Positions 23,910 through 30,801 of a stretch of DNA of 30,801 nucleotides are shown here, piece by piece (within the stretch, counting starts at the first letter, position 1; every line of letters starts with the position of its first letter). The stretch is taken from contig CAMDZX010000002.1 in NCBI GenBank assembly GCA_945910925.1, forward strand, positions 1 through 30,801, written 5' to 3'. The notes beneath the pieces were generated by a model. It did not search any database. It was given only the letters and a program-made list of their open reading frames with translations, and was not told the DNA's origin. The stretch comes from an uncultured bacterium (GTDB taxonomy: Bacteria > Cyanobacteriota > Vampirovibrionia > Gastranaerophilales > Gastranaerophilaceae). Made by a program: the position numbers and the translations under genes.

Positions 23910-24752
23910 TTAAACTTTACTTGCCATTTTTAAAAGGTTACAATTTTCCGACCTTCTTCTTTCTTCATCTTTGTATATCTTTGTCCTGTTTATAACCTCA
24001 TCAAAATCAATTTTATGAGCATCAAAATCAGGACCGTCAACACAAGCAAATTTTGTTTCTCCGCCGACAGTAACTCTGCAAGCACCGCACATACCTGTTC
24101 CGTCAACCATTATAGGGTTCATACTTGCTTCCGTATAAATTCCTTTGTCTTTCGTAAGGTTTGCGACAGCTCTCATCATAGGCATTGGACCAACTGCTAT
24201 TGCATAATCCACCTTTTCTTGACCCATAATTCTTTCAAGGACTCCCGTAACAAATCCTTTTTCTCCGAGAGAACCGTCATCTGTTGTGATAAACAATTCG
24301 GTACAAGCATCTTTCATTTTATCTTGCCAGAAAATTAATTCTTTGGTTCTTGCACCCATAATCATATAAACCTTATTACCTGCCTCTTTGAACGCTTTTG
24401 CAATCAGGTAGCAAGGTGCAGCACCGTAACCGCCCGCCAAACATACAACAGTTCCGTAGTTTTTGATATGAGTAGGTTGTCCGAGAGGTCCTACGATATC
24501 AACAAGCTCATCACCCGGTTCTAATTCTGCAAGCTTCTTCGTAGAATAACCGACTGCCATAAATACGATTGTCAAAGCTCCGGTTTCTTTGTTGACATCA
24601 GCAATAGTCAAAGGAACTCTTTCTCCGTTTTCTTCCGCTCTGAATATGATAAATTGTCCTGCTTTTGCGTTTCTTACAACATAAGGCGCATCAATAACAA
24701 GTTCGTATTGATTCGGACAAAGTTCTGTTTTTGATAAAATTTTGTAACCCAT
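23910..24752 (-). CDS. NfnA/SudB-like FAD and NAD(P)-binding reductase subunit
   Basis: Predicted 280 residues. An FAD-binding barrel ('AKAGQFIIFRAEENGERVPLTIAD', 'GPLGQP') is followed by a nucleotide-binding domain ('VCLAGGYGAAPCYLIAKAF', 'VDYAIAVGPMPMM') and a C-terminal [2Fe-2S] segment 'GMCGACRV...FACVDGPDFDA'. This is the pattern of the small subunit of NADH-dependent ferredoxin:NADP+ oxidoreductase or sulfide dehydrogenase, related to dihydroorotate dehydrogenase electron-transfer subunits. Together with a GltD-like large subunit it would bifurcate or shuttle electrons among ferredoxin, NADH and NADPH. That partner is not adjacent here (the next upstream gene is a glycosylase 317 bases away), so it must be elsewhere. 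AGGGAG precedes the ATG. Confidence 0.85.
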   Translation of the reverse strand: MGYKILSKTELCPNQYELVIDAPYVVRNAKAGQFIIFRAEENGERVPLTIADVNKETGALTIVFMAVGYSTKKLAELEPGDELVDIVGPLGQPTHIKNYGTVVCLAGGYGAAPCYLIAKAFKEAGNKVYMIMGARTKELIFWQDKMKDACTELFITTDDGSLGEKGFVTGVLERIMGQEKVDYAIAVGPMPMMRAVANLTKDKGIYTEASMNPIMVDGTGMCGACRVTVGGETKFACVDGPDFDAHKIDFDEVINRTKIYKDEERRRSENCNLLKMASKV

Positions 24753-24883
24753 GCTAGACTTCTCCCTAAATATTAATCTTTACCGAAAAATTTTATCATA
24801 AAAAATGTAAGTAGTAAATTAAAATACAAAAGTATTTTTTATTATGAAAGTTCGATATGAAACATTTTATTCGACAGAATATT

Positions 24884-24901
24884 GGTAGACTAAAGTCTAC
24901 C
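24884..24901. repeat. Dispersed palindrome, copy C
   Basis: GGTAGACTAAAGTCTACC, followed by CTACTTCT exactly as in copy A. It lies in the 317-base gap between the NfnA-like gene and udg, which otherwise contains only the 8-base repeat at 24986 and AT-rich sequence. Confidence 0.8.
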
Positions 24902-24985
24902 CTACTTCTCTTATCAACCCTCACCAAGAAATTTAATTTTTCACAAAGCTCAACAAAATTTTGCAAGACAACAATGTAGAAGTTT

Positions 24986-25031
24986 AATCACTCAGTAACT
25001 TAGTTACTAAGTCACTGAGTCACTCAGCCAT
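24986..25031. repeat. 8-bp-period repeat, copy 5
   Basis: Units AATCACT, CAGTAACT, TAGTTACT, AAGTCACT, GAGTCACT, CAGCCATT. This is the longest clean array in the window, ending about 40 bases from the 3' end of udg. Confidence 0.75.
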
Positions 25032-25069
25032 TTACTTGTATTTATTGTGCTTTCGCTCAACTGCTTTTA

Positions 25070-25645
25070 TTATACAAGCTTGTCGTACGCTTTTCTGATT
25101 GCCTGTATATCCTGCCACATCAACCATTTAGGACTACCTTTTTCTCTTGAATCATTTCTTAAAAGGTAGGAAGGATGAAATATCGGCATCATTTTTGCGC
25201 CGTAAGGCCCGTCAAACCATTTCCCCCTTGCTCTTGTAATTCCTCTTTCGTTTGGGAGCATAGTGTTCAGAGCTATGTTTCCGCAAACCATTATAATCTT
25301 AGGTTTTATAATATCTATCTGTGCCTGCAAATATTCATAACACGCGCTTTTTTCTTCGGGCAAAGGGTTTCTGTTTTCGGGCGGACGACACTTGATTGTA
25401 TTACAAATATAAATATCATCACGAGTAAACCCAACAGAGGCAAATATTTTATCCAATAATTGCCCTGCCTTACCTACAAACGGAAGTCCTTTCATATCTT
25501 CCCAATATCCCGGAGCTTCACCGATAAGCATAAGCTTCGGATTCGGACGCCCGTCAGAAAAAACAACGTTATGCCTGCTTTTTGATAAAGGACATTTTTC
25601 ACATTTCAAACACTTATCTCTTATTTGCTCTAAATCCTTATACAT
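25070..25645 (-). CDS. Family-4 uracil-DNA glycosylase ([4Fe-4S])
   Basis: Removes uracil from DNA arising by cytosine deamination. Predicted 191 residues with the family-4 signature: iron-sulfur cysteines at 15 and 18 ('CEKC') plus a second pair 16 residues apart in 'KCRPPENRNP...SAC', active-site motif 'GEAPG' followed by 'GLPFVGKAGQLLD', and the second motif 'HPSYLLR'. The start ATG at 25645 overlaps the last 8 bases of the methyltransferase gene, with GAGG before it, so both repair enzymes should be made together. Confidence 0.92.
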   Translation of the reverse strand: MYKDLEQIRDKCLKCEKCPLSKSRHNVVFSDGRPNPKLMLIGEAPGYWEDMKGLPFVGKAGQLLDKIFASVGFTRDDIYICNTIKCRPPENRNPLPEEKSACYEYLQAQIDIIKPKIIMVCGNIALNTMLPNERGITRARGKWFDGPYGAKMMPIFHPSYLLRNDSREKGSPKWLMWQDIQAIRKAYDKLV

Positions 25646-26102
25646 ATTCAGCCTCTAAATCTATCAAATATTTTTTATTGTTTATACCCGCAGAAAACCC
25701 TGTAAGATTATTATTTGCACCAACCACTCTATGACAAGGAACAAAGATTAAAATAGGATTTTTGTTACAAGCATGCCCAACTGCTCTATAACCTTTCAAA
25801 ATACCGGCATGTTCGGATAATAACTTATACGTAACAGTATTTCCGTATGGGATTTTTCTTATTGCAGACCATATTTTTTTCTGAAATTCCGTTCCGTGAA
25901 AACATATCGGAATATCATCAAAACTCTTTCTTTTACCGTTAAAATATTCGTTTAAACTTTTGAACGTGTATTTTATTAATTCGGTTTCAAGGTATTGGAA
26001 ATCATCATATTTTAATTTGGAACAAATATTACAAATAAATCCGTTATTCTCTGCGATATACAATTTACCGATAGCCGTATTATATGAGTAATAATATTTC
26101 AT
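25638..26102 (-). CDS. ogt: Methylated-DNA--protein-cysteine methyltransferase
   Basis: A suicide enzyme that moves alkyl groups from O6-alkylguanine to its own cysteine. Predicted 154 residues. The C-terminal domain is typical: 'FQKKIWSAIRKIPYGNTVTY', the arginine-finger region 'GYRAVGHACNKNP', and the acceptor 'VPCHRVVG' with the reactive Cys. The N-terminal part is short and poorly conserved, as in Ogt-type enzymes; there is no Ada regulatory domain. It overlaps udg downstream by 8 bases, and the membrane-protein gene ends 9 bases upstream, so the three form one operon. Confidence 0.92.
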   Translation of the reverse strand: MKYYYSYNTAIGKLYIAENNGFICNICSKLKYDDFQYLETELIKYTFKSLNEYFNGKRKSFDDIPICFHGTEFQKKIWSAIRKIPYGNTVTYKLLSEHAGILKGYRAVGHACNKNPILIFVPCHRVVGANNNLTGFSAGINNKKYLIDLEAEYV

Positions 26103-26111
26103 GAATCTTGA

Positions 26112-26441
26112 CTAAATAAAATTTAAACCTACACTCAAAACCGATATCATAATCGAACCAAGTAATGCAGCAATAAATCCGTCTACTTCAAAACCGGGAA
26201 CAAGATATGCCGTAAACATTAACAATAGAGCATTAATTACCAACGTGAATAATCCTAATGAAAATACGTTTATCGGTAGCGTAATTAATGTCAGAATAGG
26301 CTTCAAAGAAACATTAATAATACTGATAGCCGCAGCAGCTATAAATGCCGAAAAATAATTTTCAACGGAAATCCCCGGAATTAGCCATGCCGTAAACGAT
26401 ACAATGAGAGCAAAAACAACCCATTTTAATAATAAATACAT
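26112..26441 (-). CDS. Small membrane protein of the PF04020 (phage holin 4-like) family
   Basis: Predicted 109 residues with four hydrophobic segments: 'LLLKWVVFALIVSFTAWLIPG', 'FIAAAAISIINVSLKPILTLI', 'FSLGLFTLVINALLLMFTAYL' and 'GFIAALLGSIMISVLSVGL'. The duplicated 'A[WY]L[IV]PG' motif and 'N..LKPIL..ITLP' are characteristic of this uncharacterised family, named after holins but common on chromosomes. The start at 26441 has AGGAG 8 bases upstream; an ATG further upstream is less well placed. It is first in the operon with ogt and udg. The functional link to DNA repair is unclear. Confidence 0.8.
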   Translation of the reverse strand: MYLLLKWVVFALIVSFTAWLIPGISVENYFSAFIAAAAISIINVSLKPILTLITLPINVFSLGLFTLVINALLLMFTAYLVPGFEVDGFIAALLGSIMISVLSVGLNFI

Positions 26442-26539
26442 AAACACTTCTCCTTTTCCTTTCATTTTAGATAATAATACAAAAAAATAAATCTACATAT
26501 TTTCGTAAGTAAAGATGACTATATTTTATAGAGAAGACA

Positions 26540-26728
26540 AGGAGAAAAAGGGGTATATTAGAAAGTGACATGGGGTATTGAGTGACTAAGTAACTAAGTG
26601 AATGAGAAATAATAATTTTATTGTATTGTCGTTTTAGTAAAACCGACCTACTGAACTTGTCCTGACGCTCATCGGCGGATTGCAGAGGGTGTAAACGGGG
26701 CAGAAGTATAGGCTTTAGTTTATCAATA
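26540..26728. repeat. Repeat mosaic, copy 6
   Basis: This non-coding stretch begins with AAGGAGAAAAAGGGGTAT (26540-26557). It runs through 8-base units (GAGTGACT, AAGTAACT, AAGTGAAT at 26579-26602) into GAGAAATAATAATTTTATT (26603-26621), the same right module as copy 4 in opposite orientation. It then carries CTGAACTTGTCCTGACGCT and ends with a decayed copy of the GGTAGACT palindrome at 26705-26728. Confidence 0.65.
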
Positions 26729-26733
26729 CAATT

Positions 26734-27378
26734 TTAGAGCGACTTAATCGTATTAAATAAAACCAATGATTTACCGCTTTGTACAGTTCTTGGATTTCCA
26801 TTTTTTGTCAATCCCAATGTAAAAATTTTTCCTTTGTGCGTATTTTTTAGAAAATCTAATAATGCGTTAATTTTTATTTCCCTGACTTTGTTTATTTTTC
26901 TTAAATCTTCTAATGATATATTTTTATATTTTGCTGTACGTTTAATTTTATCCCCATACGCCAGAACAATATCGTTTTTTGATAAATCTGCACGGGCTAC
27001 ATCCAAAATGGCATCCTCAGAAACCGCATCAATCTTATCTGCGGTACGAAGTGTAAAAACAGAAAATATTTCTATTGCATCATAATTGTTTATTTGAGCA
27101 ATTTCTTCACATTTTCTTATCTCCGAATTTTGTTTTTTGTGTGTAGAATATCCGGGATTTAGAAAAATGAAGGTTAAAATTTTATCAGACCTATTATTCA
27201 CTTTTTTATAAAAATATAGTCTGTGTTTGTAATTTTTCCCGTCAACAGTTAAAAGCCTGTCAGGATTTTTGTATTCCTCTTTTGAATACACGGCATAACA
27301 GTCTGAATCAAGATTATTCGGTAAAAGGACCGTCTTACGTCCAAATTGTTCGCTGATTTTCTTTACTTCGTTTTCCAT
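26734..27378 (-). CDS. DUF1643-like protein
   Basis: Predicted 214 residues. The order 'RLYFYKKV', 'LTFIFLNPGYSTHKKQNSE', 'IRKCEEIAQINNYDAIEIFS', 'VFTLRTADKIDAV', 'NDIVLAYGDKIK' and 'IFTLGLTKNGNPRTVQSGKS' follows the DUF1643 pattern (NPS, then RT, then aWG, then G-T-K-x-G-x-P-H-P). The 'GNPRTV' replaces the commoner 'GxPxHP'. Biochemical function of the family is unknown. The start codon shares one base with the bioB stop (TAATG), with GGAG before it, so it is translationally coupled to bioB and the last gene of that operon. Confidence 0.72.
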   Translation of the reverse strand: MENEVKKISEQFGRKTVLLPNNLDSDCYAVYSKEEYKNPDRLLTVDGKNYKHRLYFYKKVNNRSDKILTFIFLNPGYSTHKKQNSEIRKCEEIAQINNYDAIEIFSVFTLRTADKIDAVSEDAILDVARADLSKNDIVLAYGDKIKRTAKYKNISLEDLRKINKVREIKINALLDFLKNTHKGKIFTLGLTKNGNPRTVQSGKSLVLFNTIKSL

Positions 27379-28301
27379 TAATTCTCCAATAAATTTTTAC
27401 CGAGTTTTTGAACGGTTTTTATATCCTCATCAGGAGTTTTTCCTGTTGTTGTCAGATAATTTCCCGTTAAAATTCCTTCTACACATGTTTTTAGTGCAAG
27501 CTCTTGATTTTTTTCAGACAATCTCATACGCCCGCCGCAGAATCTTAATACTGATTTAGGATTTGCAATCTTAAATATTGCAAGCGTCCTCAAAACATTT
27601 TCCTCATCAATTTTATCCAAATAATTCTCAAACGGAGTGCCTTCAATCGGCATTAAGATATTGATAGGAATTGAGTCAGGTTGTATTTCCGCAAGCTCAA
27701 GTGCCATTTCAACCCTTTGTTCAACAGTTTCACCCATACCCAGAATAACTCCGCAGCATAACTCCATCCCGTATTTTTTAACAAGTTTGCAGGTATTCAG
27801 TCGGTCTTGCCAGCTATGAGTTGTACATACGGAAGGATAATAACTTTCCGAAGTATTAATATTGTGATGGAAACGTTTAAGCCCAGCATCAGCCAAAGCC
27901 TTTGCTTGCTCATCATTCAATATCCCGATACTTGCACAACTTCTTATACCGTCTATTTCGTTTACTGCTTTGATTAAATCTAAAACTTTATCAAAATCTT
28001 CTTCCGCAGGAGTTTTCCCGCTTGTCACAACCGCAAAACGATATGCTCCGTTAGATTTTGCTTCCTCTGCGGCTTTTTTTGTTTCTTCTATTGATATCAA
28101 AGGATAATCTTCAATATCTGTTCTGTAATGTGAACTCTGTGCGCAGTATTTACAATTTTGTGAACACTTACCGTTGCGAGCGTTCACAAGAGAACAAAAT
28201 TCTATCGTATCTGAAAGATACTTTGATGAGATTTCCAACAACTCATTTAAATCCTTGTTATACAAATCCAAAAGTTGTTGTTTATCTAAAATTGCTTGCA
28301 T
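27378..28301 (-). CDS. bioB: Biotin synthase, variant lacking one classical cluster cysteine
   Basis: Radical-SAM enzyme inserting sulfur into dethiobiotin to form biotin (EC 2.8.1.6). Predicted 307 residues: 'NARNGKCSQNCKYCAQS' with Cys46, 50 and 53 for the radical-SAM cluster, 'SCASIG' (Cys122), 'HHNINTSESYY', 'CCGVILGMGE' (Cys182/183), and 'IPINILMPIEGTP'. In E. coli-type enzymes the auxiliary [2Fe-2S] cluster uses Cys97, Cys128, Cys188 and Arg260. Here the Cys97 position reads Ala90 ('YRFAVVTSG'), while an extra Cys255 appears in 'RFCGGR'. HydE is related, but the CSQNCKYC motif and C-terminal 'GNYLTTTGKTPDED' support BioB. It lies 33 bases after hydG with AAAGGA as ribosome site. Confidence 0.88.
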   Translation of the reverse strand: MQAILDKQQLLDLYNKDLNELLEISSKYLSDTIEFCSLVNARNGKCSQNCKYCAQSSHYRTDIEDYPLISIEETKKAAEEAKSNGAYRFAVVTSGKTPAEEDFDKVLDLIKAVNEIDGIRSCASIGILNDEQAKALADAGLKRFHHNINTSESYYPSVCTTHSWQDRLNTCKLVKKYGMELCCGVILGMGETVEQRVEMALELAEIQPDSIPINILMPIEGTPFENYLDKIDEENVLRTLAIFKIANPKSVLRFCGGRMRLSEKNQELALKTCVEGILTGNYLTTTGKTPDEDIKTVQKLGKNLLEN

Positions 28302-28334
28302 ATTCTTTCCTTTTTAATTTATGTAGAGGTCTAC

Positions 28335-29756
28335 CTAAAAACAAAAATCACGTTCTCCTAAATCTATTTTTTTAAGATTTTCTCGTGTGATATTTTTTAT
28401 TTTTTCATCATTTATCAAATCTATTTCTTTCTCAATGAGTTTATCTCCTGTTTGTCGGGTTTGTTCGGAGGCATAATCATTGAGATATTCTTTTAGTGTC
28501 AAAATTGCATTCGGATGGCAGAAATTGTGGATTTGTTGTCCTTTGCATATCTCCATAAACCTGTCACCTGTTCTGCCCGAACGGTAACAAGCCGTACAAA
28601 AACTCGGCAAATATCCCAATTCCATAAGCCAATTGATAATTTCATCCAACGAACGCCTGTCTGTTACATCAAATTGTGCCGACTCCTCAACATCGTCCGA
28701 TGGATCCGCATATCCGCCAACACTGGTTTTTGAACCTCCGCTTATTTGAGATACTCCAAGATGAAGAACTCTTTCTCTGACTTTTTGAGATTCGCGTGTT
28801 GAAATTATCATGCCTGTATACGGAACTGCTATTCTCAAACAAGCAACGATTTTAGCAAAAGTATCATCATCTATACCATTCTCAAATGTAGACGGGTCAA
28901 TATCGTCTGCTTTTCTGATTCTCGGAACACTTATTGTATGAGGTCCGACACCGTATACAGCTTCAAGGTGTTCCGCATGCATTAAAAGTGCCGCAAACTC
29001 GTATTTGTAAGTCGAAAGACCAAACAAAACTCCCAATCCGACATCATCAATACCGCCTTCCATAGCTCTGTCCATAGCTTCGGTATGATATGCATAATTA
29101 TGCTTCGGTCCTGTCGGATGAAGCCTTTCATAGCGTTCTTTGTCATATGTTTCCTGGAATAAAATGTATGTTCCTATTCCTGCTTCTTTTAATTTTCGGT
29201 AATTTTCAACGGTTGTTGCCGCAATATTAACATTTGCGCGTCTTATTGCTCCATTTTTATGTTTGATTCCGTATATTGTTTTTAATGATTCTAAAATGTA
29301 CTCAATAGGATTGTTTACTGGATCTTCGCCTGTTTCTATTGCAAGACGTTTATGTCCCATATCCTGCAAAGCAATAACTTCACGTTTTATTTCTTCTTGT
29401 GTCATTTTTTTGCGTGGGATATGCGTATTCTTAGCATGGTAAGGACAATATACACATCCGTTCACACAGTAATTTGATAAATATAATGGCGCAAATAAAA
29501 CTATACGGTTGCCATAATATTTTTGTTTAATATCGTTTGCAAGTTTATAAATTTCTTGATTTTTTTCTTCATCTTCACACGCAAGAAGTACGGAAGCTTC
29601 TCTATGCGTAAGCCCTTTCATTTTACGTGCTTTTTCAAGAATTAAATCTACAAGCTCAATATTATTCTTATTTGTATCAGAATATACCAAAGTTTCACGA
29701 ACTTCGGCATCGTTAATAAATTCTTCTGCTTGATGGGATTTAGGATTATACAACAT
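28335..29756 (-). CDS. hydG: [FeFe]-hydrogenase maturase HydG
   Basis: Radical-SAM tyrosine lyase that breaks down tyrosine to make the CO and CN ligands of the hydrogenase H-cluster. Predicted 473 residues. The first cluster motif is 'CVNGCVYC' (Cys97, 101, 104). The C-terminal extension that separates HydG from ThiH is present: 'CTACYRSG' with a Cys at 387 and 390 and the third at 413 ('NFCHPN'), exactly CX2CX22C. Conserved 'QETYDKERYERLHPTGPKHNY' also fits. hydE, hydF and the hydrogenase itself are not in the window. No Shine-Dalgarno is visible before the ATG; a TACCAT-like box lies 6 bases upstream. bioB follows after 33 bases. Confidence 0.95.
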   Translation of the reverse strand: MLYNPKSHQAEEFINDAEVRETLVYSDTNKNNIELVDLILEKARKMKGLTHREASVLLACEDEEKNQEIYKLANDIKQKYYGNRIVLFAPLYLSNYCVNGCVYCPYHAKNTHIPRKKMTQEEIKREVIALQDMGHKRLAIETGEDPVNNPIEYILESLKTIYGIKHKNGAIRRANVNIAATTVENYRKLKEAGIGTYILFQETYDKERYERLHPTGPKHNYAYHTEAMDRAMEGGIDDVGLGVLFGLSTYKYEFAALLMHAEHLEAVYGVGPHTISVPRIRKADDIDPSTFENGIDDDTFAKIVACLRIAVPYTGMIISTRESQKVRERVLHLGVSQISGGSKTSVGGYADPSDDVEESAQFDVTDRRSLDEIINWLMELGYLPSFCTACYRSGRTGDRFMEICKGQQIHNFCHPNAILTLKEYLNDYASEQTRQTGDKLIEKEIDLINDEKIKNITRENLKKIDLGERDFCF

Positions 29757-29801
29757 AATTACATGGTATTACTTTAAAAAGAAAAGTAAAGTTTCAAGTT
29801 A

Positions 29802-30230
29802 TCAGAACCAACCATGAAATCCAGGCTTTACTCCAAGCGGTGTTGTAGTGTATGACGAAACATAAGTGTCATAACTCGTTGGGAAACCATATCCTAATAG
29901 TCCTCCTCCGAACAATCCCCCGCCCCATAGACCTCCTCCAAACAAACCGGTGCCAAATCCTAAGAATGAATTTGTAATTGAAGAAGTCAAAGGTGCCCAA
30001 GTCGTATCAACTCCGGCAGCATTTAATGCAACATTCATACGAGTTGCGTAAGAAGGGTGCGCCCAAGAAGAAAATCCGCTCGGACTTTCTAAATTTACAT
30101 AGAGCGTATCAAACGGATCAAGCCCGCTACGATACATAGCACGAGAAGTTAATCCGCCAAATAAAATATTCGTGGTATTGTACAATCCCCAGCCGACGCC
30201 GTTCCAGATTGCATTAGACAATTCGCTCAT
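29802..30230 (-). CDS. Glycine-rich protein of unknown function
   Basis: Predicted 142 residues; AGAGG stands 5 bases before the ATG. The N-terminal 85 residues are ordinary, with many Trp, Tyr and Asn ('AIWNGVGWGLYNTTNILFGG', 'MYRSGLDPFDTLYVNLES'). Residues about 90-115 are a Gly/Phe/Leu/Trp-rich run with repeats of 'GGGL[WF]'. It ends 'LGVKPGFHGWF'. There is no signal peptide. The bulk of glycine recalls the protein at 6762, but no direct alignment is visible. It lies upstream of hydG by 45 bases in the same direction and could share its transcript. Confidence 0.65.
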   Translation of the reverse strand: MSELSNAIWNGVGWGLYNTTNILFGGLTSRAMYRSGLDPFDTLYVNLESPSGFSSWAHPSYATRMNVALNAAGVDTTWAPLTSSITNSFLGFGTGLFGGGLWGGGLFGGGLLGYGFPTSYDTYVSSYTTTPLGVKPGFHGWF

Positions 30231-30306
30231 ATTTACCTCTATGTACTATGTATATATAAAGTATATATTAGTTTTAAAATTGCTCTTTTGGGTATATGAA
30301 TGTAAC

Positions 30307-30319
30307 AAATTCTTAACAT
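30307..30319 (+). promoter_or_regulatory. AAATTCTTAACAT, third copy of the ftsZ-side motif
   Basis: These 13 bases are identical to 407-419 beside ftsZ. Here they lie about 53 bases upstream of the tuf -35 box, in a divergent intergenic region. Confidence 0.3.
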
Positions 30320-30371
30320 TTGAAAAAGCGAAATATATCCCGAATATAGCTAGTGTTTGATTTTTATATGA

Positions 30372-30399
30372 TTGACAATATGGTTTGAGAGTATAAAAT
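30372..30399 (+). promoter_or_regulatory. tuf promoter
   Basis: A perfect TTGACA (30372-30377), a 16-base spacer and TAAAAT (30394-30399). The predicted transcript starts near 30406 and has a ~60-base leader with AAAAGGAG close to the start codon. Confidence 0.75.
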
Positions 30400-30467
30400 A
30401 TTGTATAAGAGTTAAACTTAGATAAAGTTAACGTAGTAATACATGAAGAAAAAAGGAGATTAATCTC

Positions 30468-30801
30468 ATGGCACGTGAAAAGTATGAACGTACGAAACCA
30501 CACGTTAACGTCGGTACAGTAGGCCACGTTGACCACGGTAAAACAACATTAACTGCTGCTATTACAGCAACATTAGCTGCTGCAGGTCAAGCAGAACTTA
30601 AAAAATTCGATGAAATCGATGCTGCTCCTGAAGAAAAAGCAAGAGGTATAACCATTTCTACAGCTCACGTAGAATATGAAACAGCTGCAAGACACTACGC
30701 ACACGTAGACTGCCCGGGCCACGCTGACTATGTTAAAAACATGATTACTGGTGCTGCTCAAATGGACGGTGCAATTCTTGTAGTTGCTGCTACTGACGGT
30801 G
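30468..30801 (+). CDS. tuf: Elongation factor Tu (5' part, runs off the right edge)
   Basis: EF-Tu carries aminoacyl-tRNA to the ribosome in its GTP form. The first 111 codons are present: 'HVNVGTVGHVDHGKTTLTAA' with the P-loop GHVDHGKT, switch-I 'EEKARGITISTAHVEYET', and the G3 motif 'DCPGHADY'. GGAGAT precedes the ATG. In many bacteria tuf follows fusA and rpsL; here it has its own strong promoter and none of the str-operon genes upstream. Codon use is strongly biased, as for the most abundant cell protein. Confidence 0.97.
   Translation, partial: MAREKYERTKPHVNVGTVGHVDHGKTTLTAAITATLAAAGQAELKKFDEIDAAPEEKARGITISTAHVEYETAARHYAHVDCPGHADYVKNMITGAAQMDGAILVVAATDG

Noticed and set aside
3806..25031. 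Octamer arrays as CRISPR
   Set aside because: Units are 8 bases with no spacers between them, and no cas genes are present.
27378..28301. bioB-like gene as hydE, given hydG upstream
   Set aside because: The cluster motif CSQNCKYCAQS and C-terminal 'GNYLTTTGKTPDED' are of the BioB type; HydE has a different cluster context.
30246..30536. Minus-strand frame over the tuf start
   Set aside because: It overlaps the tuf promoter and coding start and has AT-driven composition.

Overview
This AT-rich window looks like a gut-type, non-photosynthetic cyanobacterial relative (Melainabacteria / Vampirovibrionia, Gastranaerophilales-like). That placement is an inference. It rests on the mix of a Gram-negative OmpH/Skp-like chaperone, anaerobic metabolism (HydG, an NfnA-like flavoprotein, ATP-type PEP carboxykinase), an anaerobe-looking BioB, and several lineage-restricted-looking proteins with N-termini such as 'MGMAASQARYL' and short 'FKG' or 'SFGKNP' motifs. 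The standard genetic code is used and no phage, IS element or CRISPR array was seen. Both ends are cut inside genes: ftsZ on the left (minus strand) and tuf on the right (plus strand).

Layout. 1-3.7 kb: 5' end of ftsZ, a small secreted protein, a large unknown basic protein and an OmpH/Skp-like chaperone. 4.0-9.3 kb: a plus-strand block of unknown proteins. It holds a giant 840-residue protein with conserved-looking helical ends and a repeat-filled middle, a glycine-rich 286-residue protein, and three small proteins, one of which (112 residues) looks like the giant protein reduced to its two ends. 9.3-14.6 kb: pckA, gap, a glycosyltransferase, a small XRE-type regulator and a CbpA/DnaJ-like co-chaperone. 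14.6-15.2 kb: about 650 bases of non-coding DNA packed with dispersed repeats. 15.2-17.5 kb: a glycine-zipper membrane protein, an internally duplicated unknown protein, a previously unlisted 29-residue small ORF, and an attenuator-like leader. 17.6-20.5 kb: tRNA-Cys(GCA), an exported protein, a DivIC/FtsL-like protein and a TPR protein. 20.5-24.8 kb (minus): NfnA-like flavoprotein, purA and a GH38 alpha-mannosidase. 25-26.5 kb (minus): a holin-like membrane protein, O6-alkylguanine-DNA methyltransferase and family-4 uracil-DNA glycosylase. 26.7-30.2 kb (minus): glycine-rich protein, hydG, bioB and a DUF1643 protein. The window ends with the start of tuf.

How genes work together. HydG implies an [FeFe] hydrogenase elsewhere in the genome, and with the NfnA-like subunit it fits fermentative redox balancing; PckA and GapDH serve central carbon flow. 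The overlapping ogt and udg genes form a small DNA-repair unit. FtsZ and the DivIC/FtsL-like protein belong to the division machinery but lie far apart.

Most notable. (1) A dispersed intergenic element made of 8-bp repeats with palindromic cores (consensus RAGTNACT), partly with fixed flanking modules and a companion palindrome GGTAGACTNNAGTCTACC. (2) The giant/miniature paralog pair with a filament-like 'conserved ends, variable middle' layout. (3) Genes without a Shine-Dalgarno sequence whose promoters sit so close that the mRNA should be leaderless. (4) An attenuator-like set of mutually exclusive hairpins upstream of a well-formed 29-codon ORF. All calls are from reading sequence only; no search or folding program was run.
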